Source of the DNA: Myxococcales bacterium
GTDB lineage: Bacteria; Myxococcota; Myxococcia; Myxococcales; Anaeromyxobacteraceae
Direction: 5' to 3'
Assembly (NCBI GenBank): GCA_021779335.1
Contig: JAJYAW010000081.1
Location: forward strand, 1-9,402
DNA length: 9,402 nucleotides
The notes under the pieces: model-generated
The model's input: the letters and a program-made list of their open reading frames with translations, nothing else
Databases searched by the model: none
Told to the model about the DNA's origin: nothing
Program-made: the position numbers and the translations under genes
Part shown: piece by piece, positions 1 to 5,581 of the stretch
Layout of the letters: the number at the start of each line of letters is the position of its first letter
Numbering within the stretch: position 1 is the stretch's first letter

Positions 1-256
1 CCGTGACGACGGCCGCCGCCACCGTCGCGGCCGAGACGCCGACCACGGCCAGGTGGGTGCGGCCCTGCTTGGTGGACGGGTCCACCCACCGGGCCGCCTG
101 GGCCGCCGGCCCGGTGTCGATCAGACCGCCGGTCTCGATGGTCAGGGCGGCGTGGCCCAGGTCGGACAGCCTCGACTTGATGCTCTGATGCGACGTCGGG
201 TCCAGCGCCGAGACGCCCGCGCTGACGCTCTTCTTGATGCGCTTGAAGAAGTTCAC
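1..256 (-). CDS. Small membrane-associated virion-module protein, 3' part beyond window
   Basis: This frame starts with GTG and runs off the left edge after 85 codons. A purine-rich AAAGGGGG ribosome site lies about 12 nt upstream, and the gene follows the 94-aa membrane protein by 17 bp in the same direction. The N-terminus is basic and amphipathic (MNFFKRIKKSV). A mixed region follows, and from about residue 70 an Ala/Val-rich stretch (HLAVVGVSAATVAAAVV) looks like the beginning of a membrane helix. I do not recognise the family. Its position in the same operon as the capsid candidate suggests a minor virion or membrane component, which is inference from context only. Confidence 0.65.
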   Translation of the reverse strand, partial: MNFFKRIKKSVSAGVSALDPTSHQSIKSRLSDLGHAALTIETGGLIDTGPAAQAARWVDPSTKQGRTHLAVVGVSAATVAAAVVT

Positions 257-273
257 GGCGCTGGCCCCCTTTC

Positions 274-558
274 TTAGATGCCGCCGCTGAACACGCCGCC
301 GCCGGTGGCGCCGGAGCCGGAGCCGAAGAAGCCGGAGAGCCCGCCCAGGGCGCCGATGACGGCCGCGCTCCCCTGGAGGATCTGCGCCGTCGAGTTGGTC
401 GGCGCCGGGGGCGGCGGCTTGATGGTGCCGGCCGCCGCGGCCTGCTGGGCGGTGGAGCCGCCGGGCTTCGACGCCTGCCCGGTGCTGAACCGATACACGG
501 CGTAGAGACCGGCCAGGGCCAGCACGACCACGCCGAGAATGATGCCGAGGTACTTCAT
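274..558 (-). CDS. 94-aa single-span membrane protein downstream of the capsid gene
   Basis: The start is ATG with AAAGGA about 7 nt upstream. Residues 4-22 (LGIILGVVVLALAGLYAVY) form a clear N-terminal membrane helix or uncleaved signal anchor. A Pro/Ala/Gln/Ser-rich linker follows (KPGGSTAQQ, PPPPAPT), then a second hydrophobic Ala/Gly stretch at about 60-77, and a flexible Gly/Ser-rich C-terminus ending GGGVFSGGI. There are no Cys residues and no recognisable enzyme motif. It sits immediately after the capsid candidate and is separated from it by a strong hairpin. In membrane-containing phages, short proteins of this shape are inner-membrane or vertex components, and that is the likely role here by analogy. 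A host-envelope or lysis accessory protein cannot be excluded. Confidence 0.75.
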   Translation of the reverse strand: MKYLGIILGVVVLALAGLYAVYRFSTGQASKPGGSTAQQAAAAGTIKPPPPAPTNSTAQILQGSAAVIGALGGLSGFFGSGSGATGGGVFSGGI

Positions 559-592
559 GGTGTGTCCTTTCGGGAGCAGAGAGAGGCGCGAC

Positions 593-629
593 AGGAGCCC
601 GGGGCCGGAGGGAGTTTCCCCGGGCCCCT
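593..629 (-). terminator. Strong GC hairpin between capsid gene and 94-aa gene (attenuator or mRNA stabiliser)
   Basis: Arms at 593-604 (aggagcccgggg) and 618-629 (ccccgggcccct) can pair over 12 bp with one G-U, leaving a 13-nt loop. It lies in the only sizeable gap of the virion operon, 21 nt after the capsid stop on the minus strand. There is no T tract behind it, so it is not a classic Rho-independent terminator. A partial terminator, or a 3' hairpin protecting the abundant capsid message, fits better. Confidence 0.45.
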
Positions 630-649
630 GCCGCGGAGCGCGGAGCGCC

Positions 650-1966
650 CTACTCGGTGAACCAGCTCCGGAAGTTGGCGCGGATGCCCTGGCGGCCCAG
701 GTCGGCGCCGCGGCCCTTGCCGTCGGTCGCGATGGCGCCCGGGATGCGCAGCGCCACCCGCTTCTGGTAGGCCGAGGCGAGCGCCGGGCGGGCGCGCCGG
801 TCCGCGTTGGCGAGCAGGGCGTCGCCGGCCGCCTTCACCTGGGGCGGGATGGAGAGCGCCGTCTGCCCGTCGACCGTGGCGACGATGCCCGGCTTGGCGG
901 TGAAGCTCGCGTCGCCCGACGGCACGAACTCGATGGGCATGGTCGACGGCGCGCCGTAGTCCGCGCTCGCCGGCAGCTCGGGCACGGAGCCGAGCACGGG
1001 GCCGTTCAGGGCCGTGGCGGTGGTCGTCGCGGCGATGCGCGCCTCGTCGGCGCTCACGTCGGGGTAGAACCAGTGCCCGACCTTGAGCGACGGCACGTCC
1101 TGGCTGACGAGCTTCACATACGGCCGCCCGTGCGGCAGGCGGGTGTGGTCGCCGACGGGGTCCGCGACGTACAGGAGCGTGACGGCGTCGGCCACGTCGG
1201 AGCCGCCCGCGTCGAAGTTGCGGGCCCAGTCGTCCTGGACCGCGACCGGCGCCACCTGGCGGACGAGCTGCTCGTCGCCGATGTTGACCGAATACTTGCC
1301 GATGAGGGTCGCGGCGTAGGCGTTGTTCTCGTCGTAGATGGCGACGGGGACGCCGTCGGGGCCGAGGACGTCGAGGGCGGCGGCGACGATGCGCCGGAAG
1401 GTGGGGAACGGCGTCCAGGGCGTCACCTCGCCGGAGGAGCCGCGGTAGATGGGGCGCATCACGACCTTGCAGGCGGTCGCGGCGGTGCGCGTGAGGTTGA
1501 GGGCGCCCGCGGTCAGCGCGTTGCCCTCCTGGACCTTGATGTAGACGGTCCGCCCCTGCGCCCAGCCGATGCGCCGCGCCAGGCCCTGCATGCGCGGGTG
1601 CTTGATGGCGTAGGTGATGCGGGCGCGGAAGGTCTTGGCGCCGGTGGTCTGGACCACGCCCACGAAGTCGTTTGGGACCTCCTTGAGGTGGGCGAGCCGG
1701 TGCCACATGCGCAGGTCGCGGCCGTCGGCGCCCTCGAGCGGCTTGTACTGCTGGCTCGGGCCGTAGGACAGGTTGACCACGTTCATGAAGTAGGCGAGCA
1801 GGTTGATGAGGTCGCTCACGGCCGGGGTGCCGGCGGTGCCGACCGTGACCGGCATGTCGATGTCGAACGCGATGGCGTCGGCGGACAGGCCCTTGGCCCA
1901 GTTGTCGAGGGTCACTTCCTTGGCGTCACCGGCGACGGTGAGCGAGATGGTGCGCAGCGCTTCCAT
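650..1966 (-). CDS. Putative major capsid protein (double-jelly-roll type suspected), 438 aa
   Basis: This is the largest gene of the element. It starts at ATG with an excellent AAGGAG site 7 nt upstream. The protein has no signal peptide, no membrane helix, no Cys-rich motif and no visible enzyme signature. It is rich in short alternating hydrophobic/polar stretches (TISLTVAGDAKEVTL, AIAFDIDMPVTV, KTFRARITYAI, TVYIKVQEG, ACKVVMRPIYRG, AVTLLYVADPV) separated by Gly/Pro/Asp loops, as expected of a mostly beta protein. The size is close to PRD1-type capsid proteins (about 395 aa in PRD1), and it sits next to a packaging ATPase and small membrane proteins. The capsid role is inferred from that context, length and composition. 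Alternatives are a spike or receptor-binding protein, or the large subunit of a two-protein single-jelly-roll capsid, although no partner of similar size is adjacent. Confidence that it is a real structural gene is high, and that it is double-jelly-roll is moderate. Confidence 0.68.
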   Translation of the reverse strand: MEALRTISLTVAGDAKEVTLDNWAKGLSADAIAFDIDMPVTVGTAGTPAVSDLINLLAYFMNVVNLSYGPSQQYKPLEGADGRDLRMWHRLAHLKEVPNDFVGVVQTTGAKTFRARITYAIKHPRMQGLARRIGWAQGRTVYIKVQEGNALTAGALNLTRTAATACKVVMRPIYRGSSGEVTPWTPFPTFRRIVAAALDVLGPDGVPVAIYDENNAYAATLIGKYSVNIGDEQLVRQVAPVAVQDDWARNFDAGGSDVADAVTLLYVADPVGDHTRLPHGRPYVKLVSQDVPSLKVGHWFYPDVSADEARIAATTTATALNGPVLGSVPELPASADYGAPSTMPIEFVPSGDASFTAKPGIVATVDGQTALSIPPQVKAAGDALLANADRRARPALASAYQKRVALRIPGAIATDGKGRGADLGRQGIRANFRSWFTE

Positions 1967-2008
1967 GGTGGGGCTCCTTGTGCTGTTGGATGGCGGTGGT
2001 GAGGGCGG

Positions 2009-2194
2009 TTAGGCGTTGCCCTTGGGGATGGCGGCGGCGGCGGCGGGGGAGACCTTGGCCACCATGGCGATGGCCTTGCGCCACAGCCACACGAAGGGCG
2101 CGGCGGCGAACACGACCAGCGCCATGACGGCGAGCAGCGTGAGGAGCGGGTGCTTCTTGACGAGGCCGAACAGCTCGGTGAAGAACGAACGCAT
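2009..2194 (-). CDS. 61-aa single-span membrane protein between ATPase and capsid candidate
   Basis: The start is ATG with AAAGGA 7 nt upstream, and the ribosome site overlaps the end of the ATPase gene 12 bp away. A short amphipathic N-terminus (MRSFFTELFGLVKKHP) precedes a strong membrane helix at residues 17-38 (LLTLLAVMALVVFAAAPFVWLW), flanked by RK. An Ala-rich, basic C-terminus follows. The protein lacks the acidic N-terminus and cleavable signal typical of filamentous-phage coat proteins. A role in the virion inner membrane is inferred from its place between the ATPase and capsid candidate. A holin-like function is an alternative. Confidence 0.75.
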   Translation of the reverse strand: MRSFFTELFGLVKKHPLLTLLAVMALVVFAAAPFVWLWRKAIAMVAKVSPAAAAAIPKGNA

Positions 2195-2206
2195 GGGGGG
2201 TTCCTT

Positions 2207-2842
2207 TCAGGCGTGCAGCGTCGGGTTGGTCCACTCCGCTGGCGGGAGCGGGTGTCGCCACGTCGCGGCGCGGCGGGCGAAGTCGTCGCCGTACTCGTCG
2301 GCGAGGGTCTGGCGGTCGCGGTGGTTCTTCTGGAAGAAGGAGAACACCCGGGAGGCGGTGTCGCGACACCGCTTCGGGATGTCGCTCGCGCACGGGCTCA
2401 CGAGGATGGTCGCGACGCCGTCCTTGTGCCCGTTGCGGTGGAGCCCCTGGAGCGTCTCGACGCAGGCCGGGTTGAGGTCGCCCACCTCGTCCACCAGGAG
2501 GACGAGGCCGCCGAAGCGGGCGGCGGCGCGGCAGGCCGCCACCGTGGCCTCGAAGTCCTCGGCGAGGCGCTCGTCCTCGGGCACCACCACGACGCGCATG
2601 AAGGTGCCGGCGAGCAGCTCGGACTGCGGGTCGGCCGCGGCGCGCACGTCCTCGCCGGTGACCACCTCGCCGAGCGGAGCCCACTCGCCGGTGGGGTCGA
2701 AGTAGACGACGCGCCGGGCCTCGGCGGCGAGCGCCGCCGCAAAGGGGGTCTTGCCGCAGCCGGGCATGCCGATGACCACGACGTGGTCACGGCGCACGAG
2801 GACGCCCCAGGGGTTGGAGGCGATGGCGGCGGCGGCGCTCAA
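2207..2842 (-). CDS. P-loop packaging ATPase (FtsK/HerA, A32-like), 211 aa
   Basis: The protein probably powers DNA entry into a preformed capsid. Residues 25-32 form Walker A (GMPGCGKT). Residues 112-119 form Walker B (GLVLLVDE), ending in the Asp-Glu pair D118/E119. A second hydrophobic strand (GVATILVSP) lies where FtsK/HerA ATPases carry sensor 1, followed by SDIPKRCRDTASRVFSF, which matches the arginine-containing tail of that family in form. The usual Gln after sensor 1 (S/T-Q) is replaced by Pro-Cys. The length of about 210 aa suits the ATPases of membrane-containing tailless phages (PRD1 P9, PM2 P9) and also the Zot domain of filamentous phages. I chose the TTG start at 2842 because it overlaps the upstream stop (TTGA) and has AAGGA upstream. 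A longer open frame continues upstream but reads as Arg/Ala/Gly shadow. Confidence 0.85.
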   Translation of the reverse strand: MSAAAAIASNPWGVLVRRDHVVVIGMPGCGKTPFAAALAAEARRVVYFDPTGEWAPLGEVVTGEDVRAAADPQSELLAGTFMRVVVVPEDERLAEDFEATVAACRAAARFGGLVLLVDEVGDLNPACVETLQGLHRNGHKDGVATILVSPCASDIPKRCRDTASRVFSFFQKNHRDRQTLADEYGDDFARRAATWRHPLPPAEWTNPTLHA

Positions 2843-3387
2843 GGCTTCTGCCCGTCCTTGGCCGGCTCGCGCGCCTTGAGCTTCGACGAGAGGCGCTCGA
2901 CGAGGACGAAGGGGATGGCGGCCCACCGGATCGCCACGTCGAACCACCGGTAGCGGACGGCGAGCGGCACGAGGTACTCGGCGTCCTCCTGCGCCTCGGC
3001 CGCGGTGATGCGCTCGAAGGTGTAGCCGAAGGGCCACGCCAGCATGGACGCCACGCGGCCGACGAACCGCCAGAACATGGCGGCCTCCCGGCGGCGCTGC
3101 TTGTCGTCGCGGTCCGGCTCCTCCAGGTCGGCGGGGGCGTCGGGCTTCGCCTCGGCGGCGGGCTTGCCCGCCTTCCTGGCCTCCCGGGCGGCGCGCCGCT
3201 TCTCGGCGGCGGCGAGGCGCGCGGCCTCCCGCTGCTTGCGCCGCTGGTAGGCGGTCGACGGCGCGGACGGGGTCGGCTCGACCGGCTCGGCTGGCCCCGT
3301 CTCGGGGGTGGCCGGTGGCGCGGGCGCAGCGTCGGGCGGCGGCGAGCCGGCCCCGTCCACCACTGGCGAGGCGTCGGCCTCGTTCAC
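2839..3387 (-). CDS. 182-aa Pro-rich, charged protein with two hydrophobic amphipathic segments
   Basis: Coupled at both ends: its GTG start overlaps the stop of the 57-aa gene (GTGA), and its stop overlaps the TTG start of the ATPase. Residues 5-46 are Pro/Ala-rich and probably disordered. Residues 47-101 are an Arg/Lys/Glu/Ala-rich helix or coiled coil (RRKQREAARLAAAEKRRAAREARK). Residues 103-125 (AMFWRFVGRVASMLAWPFGY) and 139-165 (LVPLAVRYRWFDVAIRWAAIPFVLVERL) are aromatic-rich amphipathic or membrane-associating segments. A basic tail ends the protein. I do not recognise the family. The combination of a DNA-like basic helix with membrane-seeking segments, directly before the packaging ATPase, suggests a packaging or inner-membrane partner, but that is inference. 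Confidence 0.75.
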   Translation of the reverse strand: MNEADASPVVDGAGSPPPDAAPAPPATPETGPAEPVEPTPSAPSTAYQRRKQREAARLAAAEKRRAAREARKAGKPAAEAKPDAPADLEEPDRDDKQRRREAAMFWRFVGRVASMLAWPFGYTFERITAAEAQEDAEYLVPLAVRYRWFDVAIRWAAIPFVLVERLSSKLKAREPAKDGQKP

Positions 3388-3557
3388 CGGCCCAGCTCCG
3401 CGCGGACGGCGGCGAGCAGCTCATGGTTCCCGGTGCGCGCGGCTGCGGCGAGCCGCTCGGCCGGCTCGGCCTTCGGCATGAACTTGCCCGCCAGGCCGTC
3501 GAGGATGCTCGGCGGCGAGGCGTCGGCGGTGGGCTTCTTGATCTTCTTGGTGGCCAT
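3384..3557 (-). CDS. 57-aa basic hypothetical protein
   Basis: The ATG start at 3557 has GAGGA about 7 nt upstream, 10 bp after the stop of the preceding tail-anchored protein. The product begins MATKKIKKPTADASPPSILD and ends with a helical RLAAAARTGNHELLAAVRAELGR. The stop overlaps the GTG start of the 182-aa gene by 4 bp, which is the main support for its being real. It has no membrane segment or Cys. Function is unknown; it lies within the virion module. Confidence 0.7.
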   Translation of the reverse strand: MATKKIKKPTADASPPSILDGLAGKFMPKAEPAERLAAAARTGNHELLAAVRAELGR

Positions 3558-3566
3558 GGTGGGTCC

Positions 3567-3884
3567 TCACTTGCGACGGAACACGAGGGCGGCGACGACG
3601 GCGGCGGCGACGGCCAGGCCCGCGAGCACCGCCACGATCATGCCGGCCGCGCCGCCCGGCTTCGGGGGTTCGGTCGCGGCGCTCTTCGAGGCCGGCGCGT
3701 TCGCGCCCTTCACGGCCTTGGCGACGTCCTCACGGATGGCGCGCTCCAGGTCCGCCAGGTCGGTCTTGGTCGCGACCGCCACCGGCGGCGCGGGCTTCGG
3801 CGCCGGCTGCGCCGGTGCCGCGGCCGGCTTCGGGGCCGGTGGATCGGCCGGGGTCTCGGCCTTGGCGTCGTCGGTCTCTTCCAC
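3567..3884 (-). CDS. 105-aa tail-anchored membrane protein
   Basis: The protein has an acidic start (MEETDDAKAE), a Pro/Ala/Lys-rich linker (PAPKPAAAPAQPAPKPAPP, residues 15-34), a short helix (TDLADLERAIREDVAKAVKG, 41-60), and a C-terminal membrane helix at 82-102 (MIVAVLAGLAVAAAVVAALVF) closed by RRK. This is a tail-anchor layout with the bulk of the protein on one side of the membrane. The start is uncertain. GTG at 3884 is the first usable one, but it lacks a good ribosome site, and the frame stays open upstream with protein-like residues (TDHGPVKVRRV). It is the first gene of the left minus-strand block after the HTH gene. A virion membrane or vertex role is inferred from context. Confidence 0.65.
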   Translation of the reverse strand: MEETDDAKAETPADPPAPKPAAAPAQPAPKPAPPVAVATKTDLADLERAIREDVAKAVKGANAPASKSAATEPPKPGGAAGMIVAVLAGLAVAAAVVAALVFRRK

Positions 3885-3930
3885 GCGCCGGACTTTGACG
3901 GGCCCATGGTCGGTCTGGTAGTGACGGGAT
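3885..3930. promoter_or_regulatory. Divergent control region between virion operon and HTH gene
   Basis: This 46-bp gap separates the minus-strand virion operon from the + strand HTH gene, so it is the natural place for divergent promoters and an operator. I see no convincing -35/-10 pair or clean palindrome in it. The call rests on gene orientation only. Confidence 0.3.
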
Positions 3931-4155
3931 GTGCCGACGAGTGCGGTGGACTTGGTTGGAGTGCGATGGGCGGACGCCAAGAGCGTCGCCGTCGCCGTGG
4001 GCGTCGAGGTCGGGACCGTGTGGCTGTGGGTGCGCCGGGGCGTGGTCCTCGCGCGGCGCCTGCCGGGTGACCGGGGCCGCGTGAGGGTCGCTCTCGACGG
4101 GGATGGGTTCCCGGTCCGGCCTAATGCCGGGCGTCGTCGACGGACAGCACGGTGA
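3931..4155 (+). CDS. Small helix-turn-helix DNA-binding protein, candidate phage regulator or excisionase
   Basis: This is the only likely + strand gene in the element. Residues 13-36 (WADAKSVAVAVGVEVGTVWLWVRRG) have the spacing of a HTH of the excisionase/MerR-like type, with a first helix, VGVEVGTV as turn and recognition helix, and Trp/Arg at the end. A wing-like strand follows (ARRLPGDRGRVRVALDGDGFPV), ending in a basic tail. At 74 aa it fits Xis or small phage repressors. GTG 3931 is the first in-frame start after a stop, and GTG 3946 and GTG 3961 are alternatives with equally poor ribosome sites. Its last 35 bp overlap the 3' end of the VapC-like gene on the other strand. It faces away from the virion operon, as a lysogeny regulator would. 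A shadow frame opposite vapC is possible for the last third, but the HTH lies outside the overlap. Confidence 0.6.
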   Translation: MPTSAVDLVGVRWADAKSVAVAVGVEVGTVWLWVRRGVVLARRLPGDRGRVRVALDGDGFPVRPNAGRRRRTAR

Positions 4156-4561
4156 GGCCCGGCGTGCCCGAGAAGTGACGGGCGTTGGTGGTGAGCACCG
4201 GCGCGTCCAGTTCGATGCACGTCCCGATGATGAGCAGATCGCCCAGGTCCGGCACCGCCAGGCCGCGGCGCGCCCGCCACCTGGCGCGGTGGGCGCCCAG
4301 CTCGGCGGCGACGTGGGTCACCGGCAGGATACCGCGTAGCAGGTCAAGCAGCGCCTCCAGGTGGGCGAGCCGGCCGCCGCTCATGGTCGGCCGGCGCAGC
4401 AGCTCGGTGACGGTGACGGCGCTCGCCGCCAGCGTCCTCGGCGCCATGAGCCGCTCGACGGCGTGCCGCGCGGCGGCCTTCCCCTCCAGCTCGGCCGGGG
4501 TCGCGGTGGCCCGCGCCGGCTCCCAGGCGTCCACGAGGACGCTCGTATCGGCGAGGATCAC
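4121..4561 (-). CDS. vapC: VapC-like PIN-domain toxin, 146 aa
   Basis: PIN toxins are Mg-dependent RNases that cut tRNA or rRNA and are held inactive by the paired antitoxin. The N-terminus MILADTSVLVDAW carries the first acidic residue D5 in the diagnostic D-T/S-S/N context. E53 (VTVTELLRR) is the second, D105/D108 (PDLGDLLIIGTC) supply the third, and N126 (LTTNARHF) occupies the final position. The order, spacing and length fit the VapC family. The GTG start at 4561 overlaps the antitoxin stop by 4 bp (GTGA), the usual coupling that keeps toxin below antitoxin. The 3' end overlaps the convergent HTH gene. Within a prophage it may act in maintenance or phage exclusion, which is inference. 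Confidence 0.88.
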   Translation of the reverse strand: MILADTSVLVDAWEPARATATPAELEGKAAARHAVERLMAPRTLAASAVTVTELLRRPTMSGGRLAHLEALLDLLRGILPVTHVAAELGAHRARWRARRGLAVPDLGDLLIIGTCIELDAPVLTTNARHFSGTPGLTVLSVDDARH

Positions 4562-4767
4562 GTCTCGCCTTTGTCGAGCTGGCGCATGTGCTCCCGGATG
4601 CGCTTGAGCCGCTCGGGCGCCGACGACCGGGCCCGCGCCTCCAGCAGCCCGAGCTGGCGCAGCCACGTCGACGTGTCCAGCTCCTCGGCTTCGGCCGCGG
4701 CGTCCAGCTCTGCCCGCTGCGCCTCGTTCAGCCTCATCGTCAGGTCCCAGCTCTTCGGCTTCGCCAT
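4558..4767 (-). CDS. vapB: VapB-like antitoxin with ribbon-helix-helix type N-terminus, 69 aa
   Basis: The product is MAKPKSWDLTMRLNEAQRAEL followed by DAAAEAEELDTSTWLRQLGLLEARARSS and a basic C-terminus (ERLKRIREHMRQLDKGET). The beta-strand WDLTMRL, then two helices with TSTWLRQL, is a ribbon-helix-helix layout used for operator binding. The charged C-terminus would wrap the toxin. ATG 4767 is preferred over GTG 4785 because it gives the normal RHH length and lies just after a promoter-like -10. The stop overlaps the vapC start. It probably represses its own promoter together with VapC. Confidence 0.82.
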   Translation of the reverse strand: MAKPKSWDLTMRLNEAQRAELDAAAEAEELDTSTWLRQLGLLEARARSSAPERLKRIREHMRQLDKGET

Positions 4768-4774
4768 GCCCCAC

Positions 4775-4803
4775 ACTGTACCCACAACGCCTTTCCGGGT
4801 CTA
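4775..4803 (-). promoter_or_regulatory. Candidate vapBC promoter
   Basis: On the minus strand a TACAGT -10 (4780-4775) follows TAGACC (4803-4798, four of six -35 positions) at 17 nt. Transcription would start only 1-2 nt before ATG 4767, giving a leaderless or near-leaderless message, which is common for vapBC. The -10 resembles the TACAGA of the tRNA promoter in this window. Confidence 0.35.
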
Positions 4804-4820
4804 CGGGCCCGCCAGGCCCT

Positions 4821-4928
4821 TGCGCCAAAAAGGACCGAATGAGGCGCACCCTAAACGGAGGGCGCCGACCCCCAGAACGACAGGGGCCGGCGCCAGACTT
4901 CCGCAGGGGGGTTTTTGGCGCACGCTAA
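4821..4928. repeat. Nested inverted and direct repeats with strong hairpin beside the recombinase gene
   Basis: An 11-bp perfect inverted repeat, TGCGCCAAAAA (4821-4831) and TTTTTGGCGCA (4912-4922), encloses a strong hairpin. Its arms, 4861-4873 and 4882-4894, pair over 13 bp with two G-U and leave an 8-nt loop. An imperfect direct repeat, GGCGCACCCTAA (4843-4854) and GGCGCACGCTAA (4917-4928), also spans the hairpin. The segment fills the non-coding gap between the recombinase stop and vapB. It could be the crossover or accessory site of the serine recombinase, a bidirectional terminator, or a replication structure. Its place beside the recombinase gene favours the first, but none is shown. 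Confidence 0.6.
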
Positions 4929-5581
4929 GGCACGCCGGAGCCCTCCGGGGCGGTCCCGGTCCGTCGAGACGCCAGGAAGCGGCGCAGCGTCGTCGGCCGC
5001 ACGCCCTTGATGAGCGCCGCCGCTCGGATGGACTGCCCGCCCTTCACCAGCTCGGCCGCCGCGTGTAGGAGCACCGTCGAGGCCGGCGGGCGGCCGACTG
5101 GCCAGCCCTTGGCGCTCGGGTCGAGCGCCTTGGGTGGCCCGCTCCGGTCGCGGTCCTCGGCCTCCACCCGCGCCAGGCCCGCCTTGGTCCGCTCGATGAG
5201 CCTGGCGCGCTCCTGCTCGGCCACCCACCCGAAGATGGCGATGAGCAGCGGTCGGACGGGGCTGGCGGTGTCGAGCCAGGTTTCCTGGACGCTCACCACC
5301 TGGACGCCGAGCCGGTCCAGCTCCAGCACTCGGCCGACGGCGCCGACCATGGTCCGGTCGAGCCGGTCGATCGCCCACACGGCGACGGCCCCCACCCGAC
5401 CGGTGCGGACGTCCACCATGAGCCGGTCGAGCACCGGCCGCGCCTTGGCGGCGCTCTCCTGCTCCTCGTAGAGCACCGGGTCCCAGTGGCGAGCGGTTAC
5501 CAGCCGCGACACGTCCCGGCGCTGGCTCTCGACCGTCTGTTTATCGCTACTTACCCGGAGGTAGAGCGCGGCCCGGGTCAT
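4925..5581 (-). CDS. Small serine recombinase (resolvase/invertase type), 218 aa
   Basis: It catalyses double-strand cutting and rejoining through a 5'-phosphoserine link. The catalytic domain is intact: MTRAALYLRVSSDKQTVESQ with R9 and nucleophile S11, R48 in the SAAKARPVLDRL segment, and the AIDRLDRT signature with D72, R73 and R76. A long helix follows (FGWVAEQERARLIERTKAGL, about 122-141), then a linker and a C-terminal HTH (GGQSIRAAALIKGVRPTTLRRFL). The length is that of resolvases and invertases, not of the large (450-600 aa) serine integrases. Its ATG overlaps the preceding stop (ATGA), so it closes the right-hand operon. Possible jobs are genome dimer resolution, DNA inversion or integration by a small serine recombinase; which one applies is not shown. 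Confidence 0.92.
   Translation of the reverse strand: MTRAALYLRVSSDKQTVESQRRDVSRLVTARHWDPVLYEEQESAAKARPVLDRLMVDVRTGRVGAVAVWAIDRLDRTMVGAVGRVLELDRLGVQVVSVQETWLDTASPVRPLLIAIFGWVAEQERARLIERTKAGLARVEAEDRDRSGPPKALDPSAKGWPVGRPPASTVLLHAAAELVKGGQSIRAAALIKGVRPTTLRRFLASRRTGTAPEGSGVP

Noticed and set aside
555..1706. Second minus-strand frame of 383 codons overlapping the capsid candidate
   Set aside because: It is extremely rich in Arg, Pro, Ala and His with no ribosome site, a shifted shadow of the true frame.
539..2002. Long + strand open frame of 487 codons opposite the capsid gene
   Set aside because: It is Arg/Gly/Ala/Asp/Val-rich filler typical of high-GC antisense frames, and the opposite frame has a strong ribosome site, balanced composition and operon fit.
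2009..2842. Filamentous phage (inovirus) reading: Zot-like ATPase plus small coat protein
   Set aside because: The 61-aa protein lacks a cleavable signal and acidic N-terminus, there is no obvious adsorption-protein gene beside it, and a 438-aa soluble structural candidate is not expected in an inovirus. Not excluded for the ATPase alone.
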